From assembly GCF_015832195.1 (NCBI RefSeq), contig NC_052017.1, positions 79,175,801-79,239,800 of the forward strand: DNA of 64,000 nt, in the 5' to 3' direction. This document shows positions 25,820-37,373 of the stretch, in pieces (within the stretch, counting starts at the first letter, position 1; each line of letters begins with the position of its first letter). The stretch comes from Motacilla alba alba (lineage: Eukaryota > Chordata > Aves > Passeriformes > Motacillidae). The notes below the pieces were generated by a model. That model did no database searches and had not been told where the DNA came from. It saw only the letters and a list, made by a program, of their open reading frames with translations. Position numbers and translations under genes: made by a program.

Positions 25820-26012
25820 CAAGTAGGTCCCACAGAGCTGCTTGCTCACTCCCCACCAACATGATGGGAGAGAGAACTGGAAGACTAAAAGTGAGAAAAC
25901 TTGTGGGATTAGATTAAGACAGTTCAATATGGAAAGTAAAGTCATGCACACAAGCAAAGCAAAACAAGGATTTCATTCACCACTTCCCATAGGCAAGCAG
26001 TTGCTCAGAATT
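25820..26012 (-). mobile_element. ERV LTR 3'-portion fragment (avian ERVL-like)
   Basis: Reading on the minus strand, the segment contains the complement of a distinctive bird LTR text. This includes the block around 25838-25870 (plus strand 'gcttgctcactcccc'), the 'aaaagtgagaaaactt' block at about 25885 and the 'caagcaaagcaaaacaagga' block at about 25952. The 60-codon plus frame at 25842-26024 is only a shadow. About 190 bp of LTR remains, without clear ends or duplications. Family assignment to an ERVL-type bird LTR is from pattern memory. Confidence 0.72.
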
Positions 26013-28880
26013 TATCCTCTTTAAAGGTAATTTCCTTGTGGGGTTCTTTTAAAAGACAAGGATTTTTAGCTGCTTACTTTAATAATTGCAGCTTTGTTCT
26101 TTATGGAAACACATCATTTTGTAAAAACAAAGCAAATAAAATGAAATTTCTTTATACTTGAATGGATTTATTTCAATTTTTCTTTTTCTTTTTCTTCAGA
26201 AATCAGAGCACATAAAGACTGCAGCAAAATGATAGTGCACTGCTGCAACCTGAGAAGCAACTTTATTTACGTTCATTTCAGTGAAGTTTAGCCCTGTGCA
26301 GGCATCACTGGGAGCACTGTGTTGGTATGGACTGAATGTTCAGGAGTTGCCCTTTTGAGGTTTTCCTAGAGCTGGGATGCATTCCTTCTGACTAACTGCT
26401 AACCATGTGAGCTATGACATTATTCAGTAGGGCTATTTGTGGCAAGATTAGTATGTGCACAGCACTTGTAGAGAGCTTCTGTGGAGTTCTAGGGTCTACC
26501 AGTACAGCAGTAAAAGAGTAATCTCCTCTCTCCTGTAGCATTAATAATTTCTTCTTGATAAGAAGCTTGCTGCTGCTGACACACTAATTAAAGTCCATTG
26601 TTATGGGTTTTGCTAACGTCTATTAGTACTTAGGTATTTGTACATAACTAATAATTTGAGGTTTCCTTTTTAAGGTTTCTTAGAAATGTTGCCTATAGCT
26701 TACTAAAACATGCGTAGAGACAGAAACTGCTCTAAAGTAGCAACAAAATCTTTCCTGTTGGCATACTGTAATAGAATAATCAGAATAAAAACCAAGGAAA
26801 TAAATTAGTTTTCTCTGGAGTAATTTGACATTGGTTTTTTTCTCCTTTAAAATAAAGAAAATAAGACTCCATGAGCATCTGTTGTGATGATGGTATTTGA
26901 GATGGTTTTGGAATATAATTTGTAACATAGTTTTTTACTTTCATCTTTATTGTTTCTTCAGTCTGTAAAAAACTTGTCTCTGAAATTAAGGAGGTGACAC
27001 ATGGAAAAGAGTTTGCACATGTCAATTGAATCGAAAAGGCTTTGTCAGCTCCATAAAAAATGTCTGATACATGAACTAAACTGTATTTAATTCATTCATT
27101 TTGAGAGTGCCCTGAAGTAGAAGCAAAATATCAGTTTTACATTAAAGTACTATTAAAAGAGATGAAATCTCTATTATATGACTTGTGACTGTTTATAATA
27201 CATAAATATTTTCAAGCTTTATTCATAGTCAAAAGAAAATTTATATCCTAACTATTTTAAGCATAACTGGAACTGTTATTTTATTTTGTAAGAGAAGACC
27301 TAGTTACTCCTTCTCTAATTTGACAGTTTAATTTCTTCTAAAATTATGAATCTTCAGTTTTCTATGTAAAGAAGAATGTCATCATATTACTATGTCACTA
27401 CATTCTTGTATTGTCAGCGTGATACAAACCCACTCCCTCGGTAGTGCTAATCCTGCTTCCCTATAGAAGCTTAATTTAAAAGGTGGACCATTAGTTCTGC
27501 ATTTTTACACCTTGGAAATAATATAGTCTCTGATTTTTCATCATGACTAGTAGTCTTTTTGTACCAGTGATTATAAAAAAAAAAAGTAAACTGAGATCAT
27601 ATATATCTAAGTAAGTGTTAAAAAAATAAAAGCTTATGAACCTGAGTAACTGGTGAAAAAGTTTCTTCACTAAGTGCCACAACTGACATATTTTGAAATT
27701 TTTGTATACCCACAGCTAATGAATAAGTTTTGTTATTCGTATAAGTATCCAAGCACTTTTTTTAAACTTCTTGTTCACCTGTTTTCTTTTATATTTCTTT
27801 TTCTTTGATAAATTTCTGCCATGGCTTAATTGCACTCATATATTTTCTATTAGGCATTATGGAAGATGTAGAAAAAATTGTTACATTGAAAATAATAAAT
27901 GGCTAAATTCAAGTAAATTTCTATGAGACAGTATTCACCTTTATGAACTAATATTACTTCATTTTCCACAGAATTCTTGCTACTGAAGATAATTTTTTAT
28001 TATTCATCATCCTTCTTTTTGTTTCATAGACTTATTCTTTTCCTTTCGACTCTTCTTTTTATTGATAATTGGTCAGTTATTTTATACAATTTGTGCGAGA
28101 CCATGCAAAAATATAACATCAAACAGCAACAGTAAAATTCTATCAGTAAAGGAAAAAAAGCTATCAAGAAGTAACCTGCAACAAAATATCTGGTTTGAGA
28201 AACAAACTTTAAAATAAGAATCAACTTAAATTATTATTTAGGCTTACTCACATAATTTAGCCCTACAGAACAGCAGAAAAACACCAGTAACCTGGGAAAT
28301 CTGAGGTCGGTTCTGTTCATAAAGTTGGGTTTTTTGCATATCTTGAAGGTCAAAGTACTCAGTTTTTTAGGAAGGTACAAAAAATTAGAAATCCACAAAA
28401 ATACTTAGACTTCAATGATGTTCCATAAGAACATCGTTCTTTGGATTGCAGCAAGCTGTCATGCCAGCTGACTCTCACAGTCTCATTAGCAGTGTTTTGG
28501 TTCCAATTCCCCACAACATTTATTTACTTGTTCTTTATTCACTGAAGATATGTCTCCCCCTGTAAGAGTGTTACTCATACCTCTTTTTTTTTCTCATCCC
28601 TAATGTAAAACAAATATAAAAAGGGTTTGCTCTTTTCTTAACTTCCCTGGCGAGCTTGTTTTACAGATTGTCCCATATCACATTTCCGAAAAATATCAGA
28701 GAAGACTAAAGACGTTTAACACAAATGCAATTTCCATGGTAAAATTATATTGCAATGAAGCCTGTTTGTTCACTGGAAATTTCTATGTGCGCCTCTCCTG
28801 CTCTTTTTTCCTGCTTCCTTTACCCTTTGGTATGTGTCACACTGTAGGTAGCTCAATGCATATACTCAAATTTTTTCCTT
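26013..28880. other. unique AT-rich sequence, no gene recognised
   Basis: About 2.9 kb. It contains a strong splice-acceptor-like pyrimidine tract ending CAG at 26199, a candidate regulatory cluster at 26521-26625, an A-run near 27575-27585 and a small inverted repeat at 28417-28435. No recognised repeat family or exon. Confidence 0.55.
26521..26625. promoter_or_regulatory. candidate homeodomain / SOX regulatory cluster
   Basis: A low-repeat segment carrying ATTAATAATT (near 26540), a CTTCTT...AAGAAG inverted repeat (near 26551-26565), TAATTA at 26585-26590 and a SOX-type CCATTGTT at 26595-26602. The close pairing of homeodomain and SOX words is typical of developmental enhancers. The evidence is motif content only. 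Confidence 0.25.
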
Positions 28881-30140
28881 CCAGAAATTGTTTAGTGTCT
28901 GTTTGCCCTTGTTGCTTATCCCCCCTTGATTTCGGTGACGTCATGAAACACCATCTGTTGCCATGGCAGCGATCAGCGGTGTGCGGCGTGATCTGCCATG
29001 ATTACAGGTCTGCACTGCTCCACTGTTTATTCCAGTCAGTTCACAGAGACAGCTTTTGTTTTGCAGTACATTTCAAGTTGTGTTATTAACATGCTTAACC
29101 AATTTTGTGCCTATATAAGTGCCTATCACTGTAGAAAATACATTTCCCAAAGAGCTTCCCATGCACCCTTTTGTGTATGTGCAGCCACACCTCTTCAACT
29201 GGCATTTATGCCTTTGAGTGGAATTACCTTACTTGTGTGGAGAAGAGAATATGGAAGGGTTAATTTCTGGTCTGCAATAGCACTTAATTCTTCTTGCTAG
29301 ACTGAGAGGCAAGCAGGTCCAGAACGGGGCAAGTTATGAGTAGTTATTAAATGAGGAGGAAATTGCTGTACAGGGGGCTTTCCTTTAACAATACAGTCAC
29401 AGAAATCCCCCTCTTTTTTATTTCATTTCTTTTTAAGAACAAAGATTGAGATGTGATTTACAACCCAGATCCATGTTCTGAAAAGGGAGAATTTCCTGAT
29501 GACACATCTGCCTGTGGAAGAACTTTGATTCAGCTATTAGAGACAGCCACAGCTCAGCCGCTCTCATCTGGCACGCAGCAAACATTTCTTTTTAAGTTTA
29601 TTTAGTTACACTTTGCCACTGGAGGAAAGGTTGGCAAAAAAATCTCATTCTGCTTAATTTTGGGGCAATCAATGTTTCATACTAGGAATATCCTGGAGTA
29701 AATTTATGATGCCTGTATTCCCAATCATCTGTTCTTTTTATGGATGGGAAATTCTGTGCCTTTAAGACTGGTTCTGAGAGTGAAGGGGGAGAGAAGAAGC
29801 ACAGAGTTTGTTATCAGAAACTGCACTTGCTCCCCCCCATCCTTCTCCTGGACTGTGTTGTCTGTGGAATGGAGAGAAAGACAGAGCTCTCCTTTGCTTT
29901 TAGTTAGTTTTTTTGCTAGCTGAGGCAGTGAAGTTCCCTAGGCTGTGGTTTTTGTTTTTCTTGGAACTGTTCATATCTACTCTGGACTGAAAACCCAGAA
30001 GAGCACCAGGAGCTCACGCCTGTGGCCCACTGGGGCCTGGGACACTGCATTCCAGCATGTAGCTGTGAGTTTCTAAGGCACAATTTATTAACAAGAATAA
30101 GCTCAGCTAGCATCTTGCTGCACTTTTGCATTGGACTACA
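28881..30140. promoter_or_regulatory. candidate conserved regulatory block
   Basis: This 1.2-kb block is richer in G+C and CpG than its surroundings and contains no recognised repeat. At 28933-28990 about six CpGs sit in some 60 bases, including the palindromic CRE octamer TGACGTCA (28936-28943). A TATA-like TATATAAG lies at 29112-29119. Further on are a TCF/LEF-type CTTTGAT (29523-29529) and a GC-richer patch near 29545-29580. CpGs survive poorly in neutral vertebrate DNA, so their clustering suggests low methylation or selection. It may be an enhancer or the promoter of a non-coding RNA. The 117- and 100-codon frames at 28736-29300 look like chance. Confidence 0.35.
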
Positions 30141-31429
30141 AAATTCTTATGTCAAATTGTTCCCAAATGCTTTCCAAGCACATTAAAAAATGCAAACATG
30201 TTCAGCTTGAGAAGTATTTACCTGAATCTCGCTCTTCAAACTTTATGATGATGCTACTGTATGTAACATCTTTAGGGAATTTAGAAGGAAAAATATTATA
30301 AATATTCTATCCATTCCTTATTATCCATTAAGTCCATAGTTGAACCTTCCTTTCCATCCTCAAACCAGAAAAAATCTTCATGAAAACTGTTGGACAAAAC
30401 CTGAAGTGATGAGAAAGAAGACAAGTGAGAAGAAGAGTTCTGCTACACCATGCAGATGAGCCACAGTCCTGTGACTGGGAAACTGTCATGGCAAAGACTG
30501 TTCATGGCTTTTTGACTTTCAGAATCATGGGACTCTCAAATTATGTTTAGTTTAACAAATCATGTGGTGAGAAAGAATAGGTGCTTACAGCAAAAGAGTT
30601 GGTGTGCTCCTGGAGCATGCTCCTATTTTTGTTGCAAGACAAATATTGAAAAAAGTGAGAGTTTGCTCACTTGAAACCAAATAGAGCAAACAAGAACAAC
30701 GTGATTTACTTCGGAAATGCTTTCCACATCTAAATTGTAACTTGACCCTGAATTGAAAACTGCCCAGGGATGCTACAGCACTTGTTGCAGGTACCCTACT
30801 TTAAAGGAAAGCCAGTTTGTTTGTTGTTCTTAATTAAAAAAGAAAGTGTTATGTGCTCATATTCTCTGAATAACACTTGAACAGCCCTGAACTCTGTTCC
30901 ATCATATGTTTTTCTTCCATATTTAGATTACAGGCTACCTAGGAAACTTCAAATATTTCAGGGATTTTCTTTATTTCCAAAAACAAAGTTTAAATATCTT
31001 TGAAAAAATGTATTTAAATAATATATTTAATGCTGTATAAACATTTTTAGCATAGTATCTTGAAATACTAACTAAAGAAAATGCTTTGCATTTTTTCCTT
31101 TGCTCTCAAAATGAAAGCCTTAGGGAAAGATACCTTCTTTTTTTAAAAAGCAATTCAGCCAAACAGTTCCTCTGTATGCTCTTCCTCCGTCAAAGAAACA
31201 AAAGAAGAGGATGTAAATATGTAATGAAATCTGTAAATTAATTTGGACAAGTTTGCATTCCTGTTTTAAAAATCAGTGGCAAAAGGAAGGAATTTTTTCT
31301 TTCGTTTGCTGGAATCAAAAATACTCTTTGATAAGTAGGAACTTTTTTTTATACTTTTTCATTTTTGAGAAAACACTTTACTTTGAGATCACTGTCCATT
31401 TTAGATTCTGTAATGGATGGGCATTTATA

Positions 31430-31504
31430 TAGCTATCTATATATCTATCTCTATCCATCTATCTATCTATATCTATATCAATATCTATATCATCAATATA
31501 TATA
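31430..31504. repeat. (ATCT)n / (AT)n microsatellite
   Basis: Interrupted tetranucleotide ATCT units with TATC and ATAT variants run for about 75 bp. The interruptions suggest an ageing locus that may still vary in length. Confidence 0.9.
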
Positions 31505-32285
31505 AAATTAATTCCTAAATTAACCACTGGCTTTCATTTTCTTCTCCTGTCTTTTGCTCCTTGACTGCAAAGAGATGAACTACTACAAAAATTAGAAAAT
31601 TGCAAATAATTTTGTAATACAGATAGAAGGTACATTAATTTTTTCAAGCTCAGGTTTTATTCTTCTTTGATAGGGAAGGTGGACTGGCTTGCTTATTTCC
31701 ACTAATTCCTTATACTTCAGGGCATGGAAAAATGTTATCTGCTCCTGGACTGCAGGCAAAGAATTTCAGTCATTCACTTTCATCTTCTCTGTCTGTTGCT
31801 TTTCTAAGGATAGAAATTAGGAAGGAAGACTGAAGAACATTCTTACATATTCTATGGTGAACTGTCTTCTTTCTTCTAAATTTCTATTTCTCCTGAGTCT
31901 TAACAGCATATCAATGTGAATCATTTGCTTGCATATAGAAAGTACAACAACTTTTGTGCATGAGTGCTAGTCATGAATTCATTTGGGATTTTGACAAAAA
32001 ATTGTAACTAGTCACAGTTACAGTAACTGTATCTAAGAATGTTGATGCCCTAATATGACAATTAATTATACAATAGAATGAAATCATAGAACCATCACTG
32101 ATTATTTTCCTGTCTGGCATTTGATCAAAGAAATGACACTATACCAAAACCCAGATATGGATGTAAATTAGCCTGGTTCCTTTCACTGAAGACACATTTC
32201 TGGGTTGTGCCTCTCCTTAATTTCCAGCACATGTCCTGTGGATGCAAAGCCGTTAGTGTTAATCAATCAGTTATCAGTTAGCTAG

Positions 32286-32315
32286 CTTTGTTAGTTAGAC
32301 CTTTGTTAGTTAGAT
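32286..32315. repeat. 15-bp tandem duplication
   Basis: CTTTGTTAGTTAGAC (32286-32300) is followed directly by CTTTGTTAGTTAGAT (32301-32315), identical except for the last base. It is preceded by related GTTAGCTAG text, so slippage in a TTAG-rich patch is likely. Confidence 0.85.
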
Positions 32316-32499
32316 CTTTACAGGCTTCACTAGCCAAAAAACATTTGCAGCCAATGGTCTTTCAGTCAGCACAATCTATCAAAGGAGTGAATTATTTGTA
32401 AAAGAACGTCCTGTATGGAGCCTCAGTATCTGAAAGAATTTGATGTCTGTTGTTATTTAGCATATCCCAGTTTTGAAGAAGAATGTGTTGTGCAACCTA

Positions 32500-32662
32500 A
32501 AGGTATGGAAGTTCTGTCACCACTCCATGCAGGCAGAGCTGGCACTGGCAGAGCCTGGATCTCCTGTCCCTGGCTCTCTCCCTCAGGTACAGGAATAAAT
32601 TGCTTTTTTTGTTTGACTGCATGTCAAATTCCAGTTATTTCTGCAACAGACCCTTACACTTA
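32500..32662 (+). mobile_element. possible LTR 3'-end fragment
   Basis: A short G+C-richer patch (about 32515-32590) is followed by AATAAA at 32594-32599, then a T-run and 'ctgcatgtcaaatt' text. This resembles the R-U5 region of some avian retroviral LTRs. No TG start, no target duplication and no internal region are visible. It could equally be a decayed polyadenylation-like sequence in unique DNA. Confidence 0.3.
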
Positions 32663-32907
32663 GGAACCAAGAGTAGTTAGTTCAAAATAATAATTGTCTG
32701 AGCATTGGCTGATATTAAGTCATGTGTAACTTCTGAGGATGGGGTAATGTCTCTTTACTTAGGTCACTGATGTGAGGAGGGGGTGATAGTGCACAAAGAG
32801 TACAGAAATTTGGAAGAAAATAAAACTTCTTGTTCTCCAGATGGACCTCAGGGATTAAAGGCACTGAGTGTGTCTGGATTAATTTCTGATTAGGACCAAT
32901 TCAACAC

Positions 32908-33801
32908 TGTAAGTCTGGTCACCCATGTTCAACAATAATTTTCACGAGCACAGATTCACAAATAGCACAGTTTACCAATCCAGTACCACGAGCCTGGCTG
33001 AGTTCTGTAAAAACAATCCAAATTCACTAAAAATACACTTTATTGAAACAACAAGGCAACAGGTTCTGAATTGCCAGAGATAGATTCACTAATTAATGAC
33101 TGTTAATATGTGCCACTACAGAAGGTATATTAACAGAGGTGTATTAGTACTATGTACATATATACACACAGTCTGTCTACTGATCTCAAGCAAACAGAGG
33201 TGCTTCCCCTTTTTCTCATCTCTTTTTTTTTTTTCTGAAACTCACTTTCTTTTAAAATTATAATTTTTGGCTCTTCCCAAAGGAGTGGAACAATTGTGTG
33301 TCTCATAGGTAGGGCTTTGGAAACTGTGGTCATGCATGTAAGGCATATTCTCTTTCTCCTAATTTCCATTCTTATGGGTAAGAAAGTTAACAAAGAAATG
33401 GGGATCATGAGGGCCTTGGTTACTTTTGGTCAGACTTTACAGTTGATTCAAAAGATAAAGGCTTAGTTCTGCCTCCTCCTGTTTTGGTGGCAGTAAAGAC
33501 TGTCTGACTCAAGGGTCTTTGAGCTTATCCTTATCTCCTTAACGGACCAGATTTACAGCAAGGCTTGGTAGGCACAGTAAAGGGGGACTGAGACTAATGG
33601 CTTTTGTCTCTTGCTGAAACAACATCAGGCCATGAGTCCTCTGTTTCATTGCAAGAATTTTTCTGCCATTAGGTCCTGCTTGAGGCAGGTATAGGATGAG
33701 GGACCCAGTTCATGTTTTTCTCAGCCTCATCCATTCTTCTCTGACTTAAACCTCAGATTTAAGGCTCTGACTGTAGCAAGTCTGACCATTTGCCACAGAT
33801 T
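32908..33801 (-). mobile_element. probable avian ERV LTR-derived segment
   Basis: The part from about 32940 to 33170 reads on the minus strand like the promoter-proximal and R-U5 half of a bird LTR. There is a TATATA-like run near 33158-33164 and AATAAA as the complement of 33039-33044 about 120 bases later, followed by text I associate with bird LTRs. The outer limits are tentative. The pentamer AACAC flanks the segment (32903-32907 and 33802-33806), but the right end lacks a CA terminus on the plus strand, so the proposed limits may be wrong. Confidence 0.42.
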
Positions 33802-36527
33802 AACACCTGATGATGATCATGCACCTGTACTGGTACAAGTGTAAACAAAAGAGCAGACAAGGCTTTCATTAAGCGTGTGCTCTTTTTCTTCATTCTGTTT
33901 AATATTCTTTCAATAAATTGTTCCTACACTGGGATAGCAGCATCTAGGAAATTTTCCATGTGTGATGTGGTGGTGATTAGCTGGAGTTCTTAGTGAGGAT
34001 CAAATATCTGATCCCTATTATCATCATTAATAAGCAAACAATAAGAAATATTTTGCAGTTTCACAGAAATCTCAAATAGGATAAACAAACCAATACATAG
34101 CTATTGTTAAAATCGAGGCTCTCTCAGTAATACTTGTGACAAGACAGTTTTGCTCTTTGTACTCTGCTTAAGGGGTAGTACTGCTCTCTCTTATGGTGGA
34201 GCATTTTATTAGGGAAACATTGCAGTGTTCCTAGTCTCCATTAAATTTAACTACAGACTTCCTGACAGTCCGCTGGCCTATATTGTGGCATCATTAAAGC
34301 TTCTAAACATTATTAACATACCAGCTACTTGCTTTTGGGAGGGGAAGATATTATGCTGAAGACTTAAAAGTTTTTTCTTTCCATGTCAGAGCTAGCTGAA
34401 TCCACAGGAGAGAAACATTTTAAATGTATCATCTGTTCCTCTTATAATGGTGCTTTATCTCTTTCAAATGAGGGAAATGTTTAATGCAAATGGCTCTCTT
34501 CATGGAACTCTCAAGTGATATTAATTTTTGGACTAAAGTATTTACAATTTTCTCTTGAAGAACAAGGATTACTGTTTCAGCATATTTTTCTATTTTACTG
34601 TGGGGGAGCGTTTGCTATTTAATTTCTCAAGTTCATTTTTGTATCTAAAACTTTTTGCATTGATTTTTTGGTTTATATTTTGCATTTTCTTCATTCTAGT
34701 TTTCTTGTTCTGTCTAAAACACCTGTCTGTCTTTCCTATAACTCAAATAAATGATGGCTGTGAATGAACATTCCCCTTACAAAGAAATAATGAAATAACC
34801 TCAAGTCTTGGCTAAATTGACAGAGGTAAAATAAATAAAAATATTATTTATTTCTGCTTTCAGATATTTTACCATTTTTCCCCTAGGACTTCTTTAACAT
34901 ATTCCAGAATTATAGGCATAGTATATCCTGATGACACACACCAAATATTTCTCATGCAATTATGATGCATCATAAATAAATTTGATTACAATACCAGGAT
35001 CTTCTATCTGTAGAATCTATCTGTAGGATCTAACTGGACTACAGGGCCACTTTCAACTTTCTGTTTCTCACTTTTGTCAAAGCAATTCCCATGACTCTGT
35101 GAAAAAATAGACCTATACTGCAAGTTACAGTGATATCCAGATAGCAAACAGTTCTAGCTCTCTTCTTGTTTTGAAATCTGTTCAGTAGTTTCCTCTCTGC
35201 TGTAAAAGTGTCAAGAAAAAAAAAGGGGGTTTTCTCTTATTTATTATGTCATTCAGGAAGGAATGGTATGGTTTTTATCAGTAGAACGCTCATGCTTGTT
35301 TAATACCTTATGTGGTTACTCTAACATCAGGTATTAAGCAGCTTTAGATCCTAACGCAAACATACCTTTCAGATGCATGTTAGAAAATAGACTCTTTTCC
35401 TGTAGCTAAAAAAAGAGTCAGCCAGCTTTATGAGGGTAAGGCAGAAATGTGAAGCAAATTAATTGTCCTAATGTGACTAGGATATTGTCATAACATTTAA
35501 AAAATGAAAAAGTAATAAATTAAAATTCATATTGACTGAAAATTTTGTTCTGGAATGATTTTACATAGATAATTAGCATTTGGTAATATAAAGCCTTTAT
35601 TTAAAGAAAATTGTTTTTTAAAAGTTGAAATAACTCGTTAAACAATATGTTTTGAGTAAAAAGTGCATGAAATAAAATATTTCATTACTGGTCAAGTTAA
35701 TTCATGGAAGCTATGAGCACTCAGGTGACTTCTATTCTTGGGTCTTCATGCCTTACTAAGAATATATGATTTAGGTATGAGGGACAGTTAGGAGCACTGG
35801 ATTTTTGAAATCCATACCGTGACTGAAAAATGAAGTTAAAACAAGAGAGTTGAATTTCTCTGTTATCTCTTTTAGGTCCACACTCCTGTTACAATACCAA
35901 AACTTCTCTTTAGTGAATATCACTTTGAAACAAAAAGCAAAGCAAAACAAGACTGCTCCAGCCTCTGTATTTGGCTTAATCTCTCCCACTATCAAATGGA
36001 GATAGAAGCAGTCTAAGAGATAAAGCAAATATGATCAAGAAATGGTCCTATGGAAGAGCTCTCTGCTTTTGATATGTGACAATTTTCATTAGCTTCTTTT
36101 TTCAGATGGATTATAAGATAAAAAATACTTCTAAACAAATTAAAGAGTGAGTTTAGAAGCCTAGCTACAATAATTTAAGACAGGGAGAGGAATAATAGAT
36201 AATTCCACAATTAAGAAAAAGTAAACATATAAAAACCCAGGCTGTAAAGATGTCCAGGTACTTATATTCTAACATTCTGTAAACTTGGAATCATAAAATT
36301 ACATTAGTTGTTTTTAAAGTCTTTCAGACAGAAATTTGAAAATTTAAGGCTCAGGGGAAAACAATCCAAAAAACCTACATACAGACATGCAAAATGAACC
36401 CTCAAAACCCCCTAAACACAATCTGAACTTTTAATGTGTTTAAGATTTACTATGATTATCTTTTTTAATCCACAAGCTAAACATACTTTGCTATGTTTGT
36501 TTTCCTCATTACAGCCACAAAAATTAT
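33802..36527. other. unique AT-rich sequence, no gene recognised
   Basis: About 2.7 kb with no recognised exon or repeat. The reading frames at 34555-34767 and 35771-36028 are short, T-rich or lysine/phenylalanine-rich, and typical of chance frames in AT-rich DNA. Confidence 0.6.
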
Positions 36528-36956
36528 CAAGAGTGCTGGAGAAACTCTTCTTTGAAGACAGGCTGAAAGAGTTATGGATTCTTTAGCCTAGAGAAGAGAA
36601 GGCTACCATGAGACCTTATTGTGGCCTTGCAATATATTTTCAAAGAGCAGGTCTGTAAAAAAGGTGCAGAGAGACTTCACCACAGCAGGTAGTGACGGGA
36701 TAAAGGCAGTGGTTTTAAATTGAAAGAGGGTAGATTTAGATTACACTTCTGAAAGAATTTTTTTACAATGAGAGTGATGAAACAGTGGAAGAGGTTGCAG
36801 GCATCACCTCTGGAAGTGTTCAAGGTCAGACTGGACAGAGCTTTGAGCAACCTGATCTTAGAGAAGATGACCCTAACCATGACAGGGAAGTTCTACCAGA
36901 TGATCTTTAAAGATCCTTTCCAATTCAAACCATTCTATGATTTTATGATTTTATGA
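36528..36956 (+). mobile_element. CR1 retrotransposon, 3' fragment
   Basis: Sense-strand CR1 tail. It begins at 'gagtgctgga' (36531), passes through the 'tttagcctagagaagagaaggct' block (36582-36604), the 'gaaagagggtagatttagatta' block (36723-36744) and the 'ggaagtgttcaaggtcagactgga' block (36812-36835), and ends with the octamer ATTCTATG/ATTTTATG repeated to 36956. It has the text of the CR1-Y/F-like bird group. The short frames at 36677-36956 are decayed ORF2 end or shadows. 5'-truncated and inactive. Confidence 0.95.
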
Positions 36957-37373
36957 CATGAAATTTTTTCCAGTGAAGCTTGAGTACAAGTGACAGAAAT
37001 TCCAATAAATGTAAACCTTTTTACCTTCTTTGTAAACACTGGCTGTTATAGATAAAAAATGTATTCCCTAAAATGCACAATGAATGATTATTGGAAGACA
37101 CAGGATTTAGATATTTCAACTTTTTATTTTCTTGGTTGAGGTTTATTAAAGGAACCTCCATTTAGCCTCTACCACCTTCCATTTTTGCACATACGGGCTT
37201 CATTAGAACTGTATTATTGTACAGTCTGAGTAAATACAAGTTTTCTGGGTTTCTGAGAGAGAAAAGCAAATTGAGAGTGAGAGGTTGGTGTCTGAATTAC
37301 CTGCATGTCATTCAGACTAAAATAAACAAGCTAGAACTAGATTTTGTATTTGGTTTATATTGAAAGGACTCAG
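36957..37373. other. unique sequence between CR1 and LTR
   Basis: About 0.4 kb of AT-rich DNA. Nothing recognised. Confidence 0.6.

Larger units (their letters stand above)
30141..32499. other. unique AT-rich sequence with microsatellite
   Basis: No gene recognised. It contains the ATCT microsatellite at 31430-31504 and the 15-bp tandem duplication at 32286-32315. Confidence 0.6.

Noticed and set aside
28417..28440. GATGTTC...GAACATC inverted repeat and AGAAC-ATC-GTTCT, resembling a steroid response element
   Set aside because: The second half-site lacks the TG needed for a consensus receptor site, and small palindromes of this size are expected by chance.
28736..29300. 117- and 100-codon plus-strand frames
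   Set aside because: They overlap each other in different frames in a likely regulatory block and look like no known protein.
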